Source: Fibrella rubiginis | GTDB lineage: Bacteria; Bacteroidota; Bacteroidia; Cytophagales; Spirosomataceae | Direction of reading: 5' to 3' | DNA length: 64,000 nt | Assembly: GCF_017353185.1 (NCBI RefSeq) | Contig: NZ_JAFMYV010000010.1 | Location: 1 to 64,000, forward strand | Shown here: one piece after another, positions 56,411 to 64,000 of the stretch | Position numbering within the stretch: position 1 is the first letter of the stretch | How the letters are laid out: each line of letters begins with the position of its first letter | Program-made: the position numbers and the translations under genes | The notes under the pieces: generated by a model | Database searches by the model: none | What the model was told of the DNA's origin: nothing | The model's input: the letters and a program-made list of their open reading frames with translations, nothing else

Positions 56411-56848
56411 CTACTCGCGAACGGGGAATTTGTCGAGCTGGCTGGCCAGGTCACGAATGGCCAGGATCAGCTCATCGCGGTTGGGCGTCACGGGGAGCCA
56501 ATAGGGGCGGCTGTCTTGATGCCAGGTTGGTTTGGCTTCGTTGGTAAGGCCAATGCGAAACAGGTAATGTTCCTTGTTGTCGGAAAAATTACTGAAGCTC
56601 AACGTTGGTTCGATAAACGTGAGCCGGGGAGCCGGATCCGCCTTATCGACCACCGACTGCATCCAGTCGCGGAGCATTTCCAGTTCCCAGGTCGATAGCA
56701 GGGTGAGTGTACGCGTAGAATGCTGGTCGCCTTTGCTGGTTACCATGCTCACAATGAGCCAGTTGCGTTTTAGGAATTGAGCCGAATCAGAGTATTCGTA
56801 ATCAATTACGTTCAACTCAAATTCGCCTTGTGGTCCGGAAAGTTTCAT
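56411..56848 (-). CDS. WapI-like immunity family protein, orphan
   Basis: A 145-residue soluble protein. The ATG at 56848 gives MKLSGPQGEFELNVIDYEY, which resembles the start of the WapI immunity family; the frame is open 20 codons upstream but without family features. Later blocks WLIVSMVTSKGDQHSTRTLTLLSTWELEMLRDWMQ and the acidic NRDELILAIRDLASQL fit the same family as I recall it. In that family the protein neutralises a contact-dependent polymorphic toxin. No toxin, Rhs or effector gene is nearby. It converges with the LytTR gene. Confidence 0.6.
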   Translation of the reverse strand: MKLSGPQGEFELNVIDYEYSDSAQFLKRNWLIVSMVTSKGDQHSTRTLTLLSTWELEMLRDWMQSVVDKADPAPRLTFIEPTLSFSNFSDNKEHYLFRIGLTNEAKPTWHQDSRPYWLPVTPNRDELILAIRDLASQLDKFPVRE

Positions 56849-57085
56849 GGCTTTATAGAAAAAAGAGGAAGGTTCCGCCACGATTGTCACTGCTGTTAAA
56901 ACCAGCAATCCAGCCTATATAAATACCTGTAGGGCAGGTCGTTTTGGGAGATAAAGCTAACCAGAAATGTCCAAAATTCCTACAGATGTTGGCATTTGCT
57001 TTACGGGGTAATTTTGGCAGTCCTTGCGTGATGGTCTGCCTTTTTGCCTTAATTTCACCGTCTGATAACGAACCTTTAGCTACCC

Positions 57086-57466
57086 ATGGCAACCTCAAAA
57101 CGCGTATTAATTGCCGAAGACAGTTCTGTGATCCAGAATTTAGCCAAGAAGATTTTGGAGTTTCAGAACTACGACATCACGGCTGTTAAAAATGGCGAAC
57201 AGGTCATGCAAATTCTTGACAGAGAAGATTTTTCTATCCTCCTGTTAGACATCAACATGCCCGTCATGGACGGTATGGAATGCGTGCAGAAAGTACGCGC
57301 TCTGCCCAACGCGGTCAAAGCCTCGGTGCCCATTGTGGCCATCACCGGCAACGCCCGCAACTACACCGAAGAAGAATTTAAAGCCGCCGGTTTCAACGAT
57401 GTCCTGGTGAAACCGCTCAACTTCGACCGCCTGGTTGAAGTGGTTAATCAATTGACGGATAAATAA
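57086..57466 (+). CDS. Single-domain response regulator (CheY-like)
   Basis: A 126-residue stand-alone REC domain: RVLIAEDSSVIQNLAKKIL, phospho-acceptor Asp55 in ILLLDINMPVMDG, the VAITGN Thr/Ala switch region, and VLVKPLNF with the conserved Lys. There is no output domain, so it may shuttle phosphate, as in multi-step relays. The hybrid kinase at 47520, which ends in an HPt domain, lacks a dedicated final regulator nearby; this protein is a plausible partner (inference). The 48-bp hairpin at 57475 starts 8 bp after its stop codon. Confidence 0.92.
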   Translation: MATSKRVLIAEDSSVIQNLAKKILEFQNYDITAVKNGEQVMQILDREDFSILLLDINMPVMDGMECVQKVRALPNAVKASVPIVAITGNARNYTEEEFKAAGFNDVLVKPLNFDRLVEVVNQLTDK

Positions 57467-57474
57467 CAATTAGC

Positions 57475-57592
57475 GAATGAGTGATTGAGTGACGGTCCGG
57501 CGTCCCGGTGAGTGAATAGCCTGGAACGCTTCGCGCAGTTCTTTAGGCTATTCATTCACCGGGACGCCGGACCGTCACTCAATCACTCATTC
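57475..57592. repeat. 48-bp inverted repeat, second copy of the 5093 type
   Basis: Arms 57475-57522 and 57545-57592 match at 47 of 48 bases. They share GAGTGACGGTCCGGCGT and CCGGTGAGTGAATA with the repeat at 5093-5223, and the loop again contains CGCTTCGCG. The copy starts 8 bp after the regulator stop and ends 7 bp before the next ATG. Confidence 0.95.
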
Positions 57593-57599
57593 TCTCAGT

Positions 57600-58361
57600 A
57601 TGATCGTCACCCTCCTCGGCACGGGCACATCGTCGGGCGTTCCGCTGATTGGCTGCGACTGCGTTGTTTGTCGCTCGGTCGACTTTCGCGATAAGCGACT
57701 ACGCACGTCGGCGCACGTGCAGGTGGCGGGCAAGAGTATTGTCATCGACACCGGGCCAGACTTTCGGCAGCAGGTGTTGCGTCTGGGATTGCTCAACCTC
57801 GACGCGGTGCTGTTTACCCATGAACACAAAGACCATACGGCGGGCCTCGACGAGGTGCGGGCCTATAATTTCCGGTCGGGGCTGGACATGCCCATCTACG
57901 CCCGCCCCACGGTGCTGGCGCAGCTGGAACGGGAATTTGCCTATATTTTCGCTGAATACAAATACCCCGGCATCCCCCGGATCGTGACGAATGTCATTGA
58001 TAATGAACCGTTTGATGTAGCCGGTGTTCAGGTCATTCCCATTGAAGTGATGCACCACAAGCTGCCTGTTTATGGCTTTCGCATTGGCGACTTCACCTAC
58101 CTCACCGACCTGAATTTTATCAGCGACGCCGAACTGCAGAAGGTCTACGGAACGCGCATCCTGATCCTCGACGCCCTCCGGCATGAAGAACATCTGTCGC
58201 ATTTTGCACTCAGGGAAGCCCTTGCGCTAATTGAGCGCATTCAGCCCGAACGGGCTTATCTTACCCACATCAGCCATCAGATGGGGCTTCACCGCGAAGT
58301 AAACCTGACCCTGCCGCCCAACGTACGCCTGGGCTACGACGGTTTGCAGATCGACCTGTAG
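57600..58361 (+). CDS. MBL-fold metallo-hydrolase, PhnP-like
   Basis: A 253-residue cytosolic phosphodiesterase-type hydrolase. The N-terminus (MIVTLLGTGTSSGVPLIGCDCVVC) and a Cys-pair segment match PhnP/lipoyl-type MBL proteins. The metal-binding HEHKDH motif lies at about residues 77-82 (LFTHEHKDHTAGLDEVRAYNF), with VMHHKLPVYGF and TYLTDLNFIS further on and the late THISHQMG providing His ligands. PhnP cleaves cyclic phosphodiesters in phosphonate metabolism, but no phn genes are present here, so this is probably a housekeeping relative. The start codon follows a hairpin by 7 bp. Confidence 0.9.
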   Translation: MIVTLLGTGTSSGVPLIGCDCVVCRSVDFRDKRLRTSAHVQVAGKSIVIDTGPDFRQQVLRLGLLNLDAVLFTHEHKDHTAGLDEVRAYNFRSGLDMPIYARPTVLAQLEREFAYIFAEYKYPGIPRIVTNVIDNEPFDVAGVQVIPIEVMHHKLPVYGFRIGDFTYLTDLNFISDAELQKVYGTRILILDALRHEEHLSHFALREALALIERIQPERAYLTHISHQMGLHREVNLTLPPNVRLGYDGLQIDL

Positions 58362-58386
58362 AAACAAGCACTGGGCGGCAAACACG

Positions 58387-58785
58387 CTAGCTGATGCCCA
58401 GTTGGGAAAACTGCCTTTTCACCAGGGTCCAACGCCGCCGTGCCACCGTCAGACATACGCCATTGCTGAGCTGAACTTCCACTACCCTTACCTTTCGGGT
58501 GATCGCTTTGATGTGTTGTACGTTGACCGTACAGTTACGATGCAGCCGCACAAACCCGCTGGTGGGCAGCTTACTCTCGTAATATTTCAGCGTGCGGGGC
58601 ATCAACAGTCGTTGTCCATTGGTCCAGACCAGCCAGGTATAATTGGCGTTAGACTGGAGTAGTACCAGTTCGCAAACAGGCATACGCTGCTGCCCCATGT
58701 TGTGCTGGTAGATCTGTAAAGTGGCCTGCGGGGGCGTGCCGGCGATCTTGGTGGGGCCGGGGGCGGTTTGTGAGGCAGTAGTCAT
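58387..58785 (-). CDS. LytTR DNA-binding domain protein without receiver domain
   Basis: A 132-residue protein made almost only of a LytTR domain (about residues 35-130): CELVLLQSNANYTWLVWTNGQRLLMPRTLKYYE, FVRLHRNCTVNVQHI and VEVQLSNGVCLTVARRRW. There is no REC domain, so it would respond to something other than aspartate phosphorylation or act as a constitutive or competing DNA binder. Stand-alone LytTR proteins are common in Bacteroidota. The gene converges with the MBL hydrolase and diverges from the MpaB-like gene. Confidence 0.87.
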   Translation of the reverse strand: MTTASQTAPGPTKIAGTPPQATLQIYQHNMGQQRMPVCELVLLQSNANYTWLVWTNGQRLLMPRTLKYYESKLPTSGFVRLHRNCTVNVQHIKAITRKVRVVEVQLSNGVCLTVARRRWTLVKRQFSQLGIS

Positions 58786-58943
58786 TGTTGCTTCTTGTTA
58801 TGATTTGTCTGGAAGCAAAGGTTGACACTACCGCCGCAACGGACTTTCGGTTTTGAGACAATCTTGTTTGCTGATCGGTCTGCTGCGTGCCGCACAACCA
58901 AACCGCCGCCTATGCTGTTAGCTAGTCAAACAGCTTTCCTGTT

Positions 58944-59945
58944 ATGAGTATCGCAATCAAAACCACGCGGGCATTTTCAAACGACCTGCTGAGTGCCCAC
59001 CGTCTGCTGGGTGATCCTCCCGCCGATGCGGCCATTGCTGCCGTGGCCGAAGGCGGACGTGAAGCCGTGGGGGCACTCATGCACTGGCTGGGCAATGCCA
59101 CTGAACTGTCGCCCGCCGAACAACCGCCGGTTATCGGGCAGTTTTTCGCTGATCATGCCCACCTGCCCGCCTGGGCCGACGCGAAGCGGATGCAGCGGGG
59201 TATGGCGTTTTTTCAGAAACATATGGGCGTTGTTGGCCTTGCGCTGGGTACCTATTCGCTGCCCTACACCTATTTAGGGGCCAATGGCGTACAATTGCTC
59301 TGGCTCACCGAACGCATCCGCACCGACACCGCCCGCCGCCTTCAGGAAACGGGGGAGTGGGTATTTGCCGTCAACGACCCAAAGAACTGGAAGAGCAATA
59401 AGGCTATTTACTATACGCTGAAAATCAGATTGATACACGCAGCTGCCCGCTGGTTTGCTTACCAGAGCGGGCGGTGGGATACTGCCTGGGGCGTGCCGGT
59501 TTGTCAGGAAGACATGGTGGGTACCATTGGGTCTTTCAGCTACATCGTACTACGGGCGCTCCGTAAAATGGGCATCGCCATGACCGAGCAGGAAGAGGAA
59601 GATTACCTGCACCACATCAACGTGGTGGGCTACGTCAACGGCGTGATGGAAGACCTGACGCCGCAAAATCTGCGCGAGGCGTTTCATCTCGACAAACTTA
59701 TTGCGGGGCGGCAGTTTCGTTCGTCGGAGGCGGGTCGGGGCCTGACCAAAGCGCTGCTCGATACCATTGGCGCGCTGGCGGGTACTGAATCAGCGCGGAA
59801 CCTGGCGGCGGCACAAATGCGTTTTTTCCTGGGCAATGACCACGCCGACGCCCTGGGTATTCCCGACGTTCCTGCCGAAACCCGGCTCATGAGCGTAGTC
59901 AGCCGCCTTCCTATTTTCCCGAAATTGATACCGAGTGTAGTTTAA
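58944..59945 (+). CDS. Oxygenase MpaB family (DUF2236) protein
   Basis: A 333-residue protein of the heme-dependent oxygenase-like DUF2236 superfamily (latex-clearing/MpaB type). Characteristic segments are LPAWADAKRMQRGMAFFQKHMGVVGLALGTYSLPYTYLG, RRLQETGEWVFAV, and IRLIHAAARWFAY with a conserved His likely near the cofactor. WGVPVCQEDMVGTIGSFSYIVL and DYLHHINVVGYVNGV follow. The substrate (lipid or polyisoprenoid-like) is unknown. It ends 9 bp before mnmE and may be co-transcribed with it. Confidence 0.87.
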   Translation: MSIAIKTTRAFSNDLLSAHRLLGDPPADAAIAAVAEGGREAVGALMHWLGNATELSPAEQPPVIGQFFADHAHLPAWADAKRMQRGMAFFQKHMGVVGLALGTYSLPYTYLGANGVQLLWLTERIRTDTARRLQETGEWVFAVNDPKNWKSNKAIYYTLKIRLIHAAARWFAYQSGRWDTAWGVPVCQEDMVGTIGSFSYIVLRALRKMGIAMTEQEEEDYLHHINVVGYVNGVMEDLTPQNLREAFHLDKLIAGRQFRSSEAGRGLTKALLDTIGALAGTESARNLAAAQMRFFLGNDHADALGIPDVPAETRLMSVVSRLPIFPKLIPSVV

Positions 59946-59954
59946 TTCTCCCTT

Positions 59955-61382
59955 TTGATCCATCAACTCCATCCCATTGCGGCGCTGGCCACCGCCCCCG
60001 GCATTGGCGCCATTGCCGTTATCCGCGTATCGGGCGAAGGTGCTATTGCACTGACTGACAAAGCTTTCCGGGGAAAACGGCTGGTCGGTCAGCCCGGTCA
60101 TACAGCCCATTTCGGTACCTTTCGCCATGCCGACCGTGGCAACGAACCGGGCAGCGTTATTGATGAGGTGCTGGTGACGGTGTTTCGCAGTCCTCATTCA
60201 TTTACCAAAGAAGACGTGGTCGAGATTTCGTGCCACGGGTCGGAGTATATTGTCCGGCAGATTCTGACGCGCCTCACGGAACTGGGTGCCCAACTGGCTA
60301 GGCCGGGCGAGTTCACCCAACGCGCTTTCCTGAACGGGCAGTTCGACCTGGTACAGGCCGAAGCCGTGGCCGACGTGATCGCCGCTGATTCGGCGGCCAG
60401 TCACCGTGCCGCACTGAGTCAGCTGCGGGGTGGATTCTCCAAACGCCTGAAAGACCTGCGTCAGCAACTTATTGATTTTGTGGCACTTGTGGAGCTGGAA
60501 CTGGATTTTGGTGAAGAAGACGTGGAGTTTGCCAAGCGTGACCAGTTGCGCAGGCTGATGACCAACATTCAGGGTGTCATTCGCCCGTTGATCGAGTCGT
60601 TTGCGGCGGGTAATGTGATCAAAAACGGCGTGCCCACGGTGATCATTGGTAAGCCCAACGCGGGTAAATCGACCCTGTTGAATGCACTGCTGAACGAAGA
60701 AAAGGCCATTGTTTCCGACATTCCCGGCACCACCCGCGACGTGATCGAAGATGAGCTGTTCATTGATGGTGTGCGTTTCCGCCTTATCGACACGGCGGGC
60801 CTGCGCGATACCACCGACACCATCGAAGCCATTGGCGTGGCCCGCACCCGGCAGCAAATCGAGAAGGCTGCTTTGGTAGTCTATCTGTTTGATGGTCAGT
60901 CAACGACGCCCGAAGAGTTACGGGAAATGATTGCCGAACTGGACGAATCGGGCAAGCCGTATATCCTGGTGGGCAACAAAGCAGATCTGATTACCCTACA
61001 CCAGCAGGCTGCGGTTACGGACGCCATCACTAAGGCGGGCGGCCGGCCTGACGGCATCCACGAGGTCCCGCCCATCCTCTGGATTTCGGCCAAAAACGCG
61101 CAGATCGACGAGTTAAAATCGACCTTGTCGGCGCAGGTTCGTACCAATGGTGCTATGCAAACGGGCAGTGCAGTTGTGACCAACGCCCGTCATCTGCAAC
61201 ACCTTACCGCCACCGACGAGGCCCTGGCCCGCGCCGTGGCCGCCGTAGACGCAGGCACCTCCGCCGACTGGATTGCCATGGACCTCCGCATTGCCCTCCG
61301 CGAATTAGGTGAACTGACCGGCGAGGTAACAACGGATGACCTGCTGGAGTCCATCTTCAGCCGGTTTTGTATCGGCAAATAA
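59955..61382 (+). CDS. mnmE: tRNA uridine-5-carboxymethylaminomethyl modification GTPase MnmE
   Basis: A 475-residue enzyme that with MnmG installs the cmnm5 group at wobble U34 of tRNAs. The start is the TTG at 59955, giving HPIAALATAPGIGAIAVIRVSG, the conserved N-terminus. The N-terminal tetrahydrofolate-binding region contains EISCHGSEYIVRQIL and RPGEFTQRAFLNGQFDLVQAEAV. The G domain has GKPNAGKST (232-240), DIPGTTRD, DTAGLRDT and NKAD. The C-terminus ends CIGK, with the essential Cys. It follows the MpaB-like gene by 9 bp. mnmG is not in the window. Confidence 0.96.
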   Translation: MIHQLHPIAALATAPGIGAIAVIRVSGEGAIALTDKAFRGKRLVGQPGHTAHFGTFRHADRGNEPGSVIDEVLVTVFRSPHSFTKEDVVEISCHGSEYIVRQILTRLTELGAQLARPGEFTQRAFLNGQFDLVQAEAVADVIAADSAASHRAALSQLRGGFSKRLKDLRQQLIDFVALVELELDFGEEDVEFAKRDQLRRLMTNIQGVIRPLIESFAAGNVIKNGVPTVIIGKPNAGKSTLLNALLNEEKAIVSDIPGTTRDVIEDELFIDGVRFRLIDTAGLRDTTDTIEAIGVARTRQQIEKAALVVYLFDGQSTTPEELREMIAELDESGKPYILVGNKADLITLHQQAAVTDAITKAGGRPDGIHEVPPILWISAKNAQIDELKSTLSAQVRTNGAMQTGSAVVTNARHLQHLTATDEALARAVAAVDAGTSADWIAMDLRIALRELGELTGEVTTDDLLESIFSRFCIGK

Positions 61383-61427
61383 AAATGGGTTTAGCTCTAT
61401 TCTTAATAAAATAGCTAACGCTGCCTT

Positions 61428-61964
61428 TTACTGTTTCCAGTGCAGACCGGCAGTTGCGAAGTGTAGCTCGTCAAGGCTGAGGCCGGGGCACTGCACCCGC
61501 ATCGTCAACCGCTTAGATGATCGAATCTGCCGGATCAGTTGCTGGTCGTCATCGAAGAAAACGGTGCTGCCGCTGCCATTTTCGGCCGCAATCAGCGTGT
61601 ACGTGACAGCGCGTGCTCCGTCGAAACGAAGCTGCGCCCGGCCACCCTGAAAGCTACTGGTAAACAGGCCTTTTGACGTGGTCAGGTAAGCGTTTGTCCG
61701 CCCATTCCGGTTCCTCAGAATCAGCGACACCCTTGACCCGCCCGCATACGGATACGGGAACTGCACCACGTTGGTGGCCGCCAGAATCGCTTTGTCGACC
61801 CTTCCACTAATCTGGTCTGACTTGCTTTCGTACTGCCAGGCTGCTTTTGCTGGACGTGGTTGTTCGGCCGCGATAGGGCGGAGAGGTACAGACCAGGTGG
61901 GGGCAAGCCGATAGGGAGCAGTCACCACAGCTAACAGATAAACAAGCCGGAAGGAAAATAGCAT
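61428..61964 (-). CDS. Secreted hypothetical protein
   Basis: A 178-residue exported protein with an N-terminal hydrophobic signal (MLFSFRLVYLLAVVTAPYRL). The mature part is beta-rich and positively charged (FPYPYAGGSRVSLILRNRN, AYLTTSKGLFTSSFQGGRAQLRFD), ending VQCPGLSLDELHFATAGLHWKQ. I do not recognise the family. It lies tail-to-tail with mnmE (45-bp gap) and head-to-head with the VF530 gene. Confidence 0.65.
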   Translation of the reverse strand: MLFSFRLVYLLAVVTAPYRLAPTWSVPLRPIAAEQPRPAKAAWQYESKSDQISGRVDKAILAATNVVQFPYPYAGGSRVSLILRNRNGRTNAYLTTSKGLFTSSFQGGRAQLRFDGARAVTYTLIAAENGSGSTVFFDDDQQLIRQIRSSKRLTMRVQCPGLSLDELHFATAGLHWKQ

Positions 61965-62108
61965 AAGAGAATGAGCTAACCGATATTATTAAATGAAAAC
62001 CAGGTCAGAAAGTAGCCACTTTTGCAACTGTGCAAGCTAATGCAAACCGTGTCTGATGTTATCTCGTCAGAGTGACCATTGGCTGATGATTAAAAATAAG
62101 CCTATTCC

Positions 62109-62336
62109 ATGTCTCCGCAACAACCAAACAACCCACTTCACGGCAAAACACTGGCTCAGATTCTGGACGAACTGGTGGCGCATTATGGCTGGGACGAATT
62201 GGCCGAACGCATTCCGATCAACTGCTTCAAGAGCAATCCCAGCGTGAGATCGAGCCTCACCTTTCTGCGTAAAACGCCCTGGGCACGCGAGCGGGTAGAA
62301 GGGCTATACCTGAAAATGCGGCGACTTAACCCATAA
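62109..62336 (+). CDS. VF530 family DNA-binding protein (DUF2132)
   Basis: A 75-residue protein that follows the VF530/DUF2132 consensus closely: NNPLHGKTLAQILDELVAHYGWDELAERIPINCFKSNPSVRSSLTFLRKTPWARERVEGLYL. This family forms a small helical, basic DNA-binding fold found in many proteobacteria and Bacteroidota. Its role is unknown. The length is standard, and no signal peptide is present. It stands alone upstream of the isocitrate dehydrogenase gene. Confidence 0.93.
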   Translation: MSPQQPNNPLHGKTLAQILDELVAHYGWDELAERIPINCFKSNPSVRSSLTFLRKTPWARERVEGLYLKMRRLNP

Positions 62337-62436
62337 TAGCATCCTGTAGGGAAGCTCAAACAGGCCCATACGCGCTGAGAAAGGCGTTTTTAAAACAAAA
62401 TGATAGTATTACTTTCATTTAAGAAATTAATGCTAT

Positions 62437-62463
62437 TACATTTGCTGTCGAAATAAATTCGAC
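62437..62463 (+). promoter_or_regulatory. -7 box and start-codon hairpin of icd
   Basis: TACATTTG (62437-62444) is a perfect TAnnTTTG -7 box, with TTTC 19 bp upstream as the -33 candidate. Between it and the ATG at 62465, GTCGAA-ATAAA-TTCGAC (62447-62463) forms a 6-bp stem that would sit in the short leader and could affect translation. Confidence 0.55.
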
Positions 62464-62464
62464 C

Positions 62465-63910
62465 ATGCAAGCACAACCTATTACAGTCGCTTACGGGGAT
62501 GGAATTGGCCCCGAAATCATGCAGGCCACCCTCGACATTATCCTGGCCGCCGGGGCGCAACTCGCCATCGACACCATTGAGATTGGGGAAGCCGTTTATC
62601 TGCGCGGCAACACCGCTGGTATTGACCCCTCAGCCTGGGATTCGCTCCGGCGCACGAAGGTGTTTTTGAAAGCGCCCATCACCACACCGCAGGGGGGCGG
62701 GTTTAAAAGCCTCAACGTGACCACCCGCAAAATGCTGGGCCTTTATGCCAATATCCGGCCCTGCGTGTCGTATTCGCCTTATGTGCACACCAAGCACCCG
62801 GTCATGGATGTGGTGATCATCCGCGAAAATGAAGAAGACCTTTATGCGGGAATTGAACACCAGCAAACGCCGGAAGTGGTGCAGTGTCTGAAGCTCATTT
62901 CCCGGCCCGGCTGCGAAAAAATTGTGCGCTATGCCTTTGAATACGCCCGTCGCTATGGGCGCAAAAAAGTGACCTGCTTCACCAAAGACAACATCATGAA
63001 ACAGACCGACGGCCTGTTCCACCGGGTGTTTGACGAAGTAGGAGTAGAGTACCCGGAACTGGAAAAAGAACACTGGATCGTTGATATCGGCGCGGCTAAA
63101 CTAGCCGACACCCCAGAGCTTTTCGACGTGATTGTGATGCCGAATCTGTACGGCGATATTCTGTCGGATGTGGCGGCGCAGATTGCCGGGTCGGTGGGGT
63201 TGGCCGGGAGTGCCAACATTGGTGAGGAAGTAGCCATGTTCGAGGCCATACACGGGTCGGCACCACGCCGGGCCGGGCAGAACCTGGCCAACCCGTCGGG
63301 GTTATTGCTGGGCGCGGTGATGATGCTGGTGCATATTGGGCAGGGTGCTGTAGCCGAAAAGGTGCACAACGCCTGGCTGAAAACTCTGGAAGACGGGGTG
63401 CATACGTACGACATTTTCGAGCCGGGGGTGAGCACCGAAAAAGTAGGCACCCGCGAATTCGCTCAGGCTGTAATCAGTCGGTTAGGGCAGTTGCCCACGC
63501 AGTTACGGCCCGTAAGCTACGCCGCTGCCAAAGCCGAACCGATGACAATGAAGCTCAAGCAACAGGCTGATCCCAAGATTGATCTGGTAGGCGTCGACAT
63601 CTTTTTGCACCATAACGACCGCGACGCCAACCAGCTGGGCAATACACTGAAGGCAACCATACAAAGCAAGATGGACCTGTCGATGATTACCAACCGGGGG
63701 GTGAAAGTATGGCCCGGCGGGCTGCCCGAAACGTTTTGCACCGATCACTGGCGTTGCCGGTTCAAAGGCCACGACGGACAGTTTGTCAACTACAACGATG
63801 TCATTGCCATTCAACAGCAACTGACTGAAGCAGGCTACAGTATTATCAAAACCGAAAACCTATACCACTTCGACGACGTGCCAATGTTTTCGGCGGGTCA
63901 GGGGGCGTAG
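62465..63910 (+). CDS. icd: NADP-type isocitrate dehydrogenase, long form
   Basis: A 481-residue TCA-cycle enzyme converting isocitrate to 2-oxoglutarate. The isopropylmalate/isocitrate dehydrogenase core is clear: VAYGDGIGPEIMQATL, FKSLNVTTRKMLGLYANIRPC, DVVIIRENEEDLYAGIEHQQ, VTCFTKDNIMKQTDG, VIVMPNLYGDILSDVAAQIAGSVG and EAIHGSAPRRAGQNLANPSGLL. The last 140 residues (KIDLVGVDIFLHHNDRDANQLGNTLKATIQSKM...) form the extra C-terminal domain seen in Thermus- and Rickettsia-type enzymes. NADP use is expected from the family, not proved by residues here. The ATG lies 20 bp after a clear -7 box. Confidence 0.93.
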   Translation: MQAQPITVAYGDGIGPEIMQATLDIILAAGAQLAIDTIEIGEAVYLRGNTAGIDPSAWDSLRRTKVFLKAPITTPQGGGFKSLNVTTRKMLGLYANIRPCVSYSPYVHTKHPVMDVVIIRENEEDLYAGIEHQQTPEVVQCLKLISRPGCEKIVRYAFEYARRYGRKKVTCFTKDNIMKQTDGLFHRVFDEVGVEYPELEKEHWIVDIGAAKLADTPELFDVIVMPNLYGDILSDVAAQIAGSVGLAGSANIGEEVAMFEAIHGSAPRRAGQNLANPSGLLLGAVMMLVHIGQGAVAEKVHNAWLKTLEDGVHTYDIFEPGVSTEKVGTREFAQAVISRLGQLPTQLRPVSYAAAKAEPMTMKLKQQADPKIDLVGVDIFLHHNDRDANQLGNTLKATIQSKMDLSMITNRGVKVWPGGLPETFCTDHWRCRFKGHDGQFVNYNDVIAIQQQLTEAGYSIIKTENLYHFDDVPMFSAGQGA

Positions 63911-63927
63911 ATTAACCAACGACGACA

Positions 63928-64000
63928 ATGAACAACGAAATCAGTTTCCACTTCATTAACGGGCGGTTTTCGTCTGAAGAAAGTCAGCCAATAATCACGG
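63928..64000 (+). CDS. Start of a gene cut by the window edge, probably class IV aminotransferase
   Basis: An ATG at 63928 opens a frame beginning MNNEISFHFINGRFSSEE and running off the window after 24 codons. The (F/Y)INGRF...E..P.I pattern at this position is the usual beginning of pyridoxal-phosphate class IV aminotransferases (branched-chain or aminodeoxychorismate lyase type). The fragment is too short to be sure. It lies 17 bp after icd and may be in the same transcript. Confidence 0.45.
   Translation, partial: MNNEISFHFINGRFSSEESQPIIT

Overview
The window looks like chromosomal DNA from an aerobic Bacteroidota of the Cytophagales, most like the Spirosomataceae (Spirosoma/Fibrella type). 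The base composition is moderately GC-rich and Shine-Dalgarno signals are weak. Several promoters carry a TAnnTTTG-like -7 box. The gene set is typical of the group: DUF5916, DUF6134, DUF4136 and VF530 proteins, secreted Gfo/Idh/MocA oxidoreductases, a hybrid PAS/GAF histidine kinase, LytS/LytTR pairs, and Fn3/DUF11 surface proteins. I see no rRNA, tRNA, CRISPR array, prophage or transposase gene.

Layout. 1-9.2 kb: phospho-sugar mutase, a duplicated-domain secreted protein, a long D-Ala-D-Ala ligase-like enzyme, a nucleoside transporter, a membrane protein and lepA. 9.4-13.7 kb: a MarR/VOC operon behind a palindromic operator, a DUF5916 outer-membrane protein, and small hypothetical pairs. 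13.9-21.9 kb: oxidoreductase, sterol desaturase-type hydroxylase, AI-2E transporter, RlmI-like methyltransferase, purple acid phosphatase and sugar isomerase. 21.9-30.4 kb: a nuclease-like gene pair, a zinc phospholipase/nuclease-like protein, a serine hydrolase, ferrochelatase, a second oxidoreductase and OxyR. 30.5-38.6 kb: an isolated atpA-atpG pair, LolA-like and VPS10-like secreted proteins, and a DUF4136 lipoprotein. 38.6-47.4 kb: cell-wall and envelope genes (M23 peptidase, TMEM175-like channel, APC permease, Fn3/DUF11 protein, lytic transglycosylase) and an alkyltransferase-like repair protein. 47.5-58.8 kb: signalling (large hybrid kinase, DUF4932-LytS-LytTR operon, single-REC regulator, LytTR-only protein) with DinB, GH30 and MBL-fold enzymes. 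58.9-64 kb: MpaB-like oxygenase, mnmE, VF530 protein, NADP isocitrate dehydrogenase and the start of a probable class IV aminotransferase.

The most striking content is a dispersed family of long, near-perfect inverted repeats. At least 15 sit within about 0-15 bp of a stop codon, and in three genes the stop codon lies inside an arm. Many arms are themselves built from degenerate 7-bp tandem units (AAAGTCT-like, TACGATG-like, TACAATG-like, GACGTTG-like), and five share a loop-proximal GCTTCGC. Genes that end in an ordinary GC-stem/T-run terminator lack these repeats. One such repeat lies in frame inside the hybrid kinase gene and encodes its REC-HPt linker, and another separates atpA from atpG. 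I consider this hairpin system the main candidate for something undescribed. Its function (transcript end, mRNA stability, or mobile palindrome) is inference.
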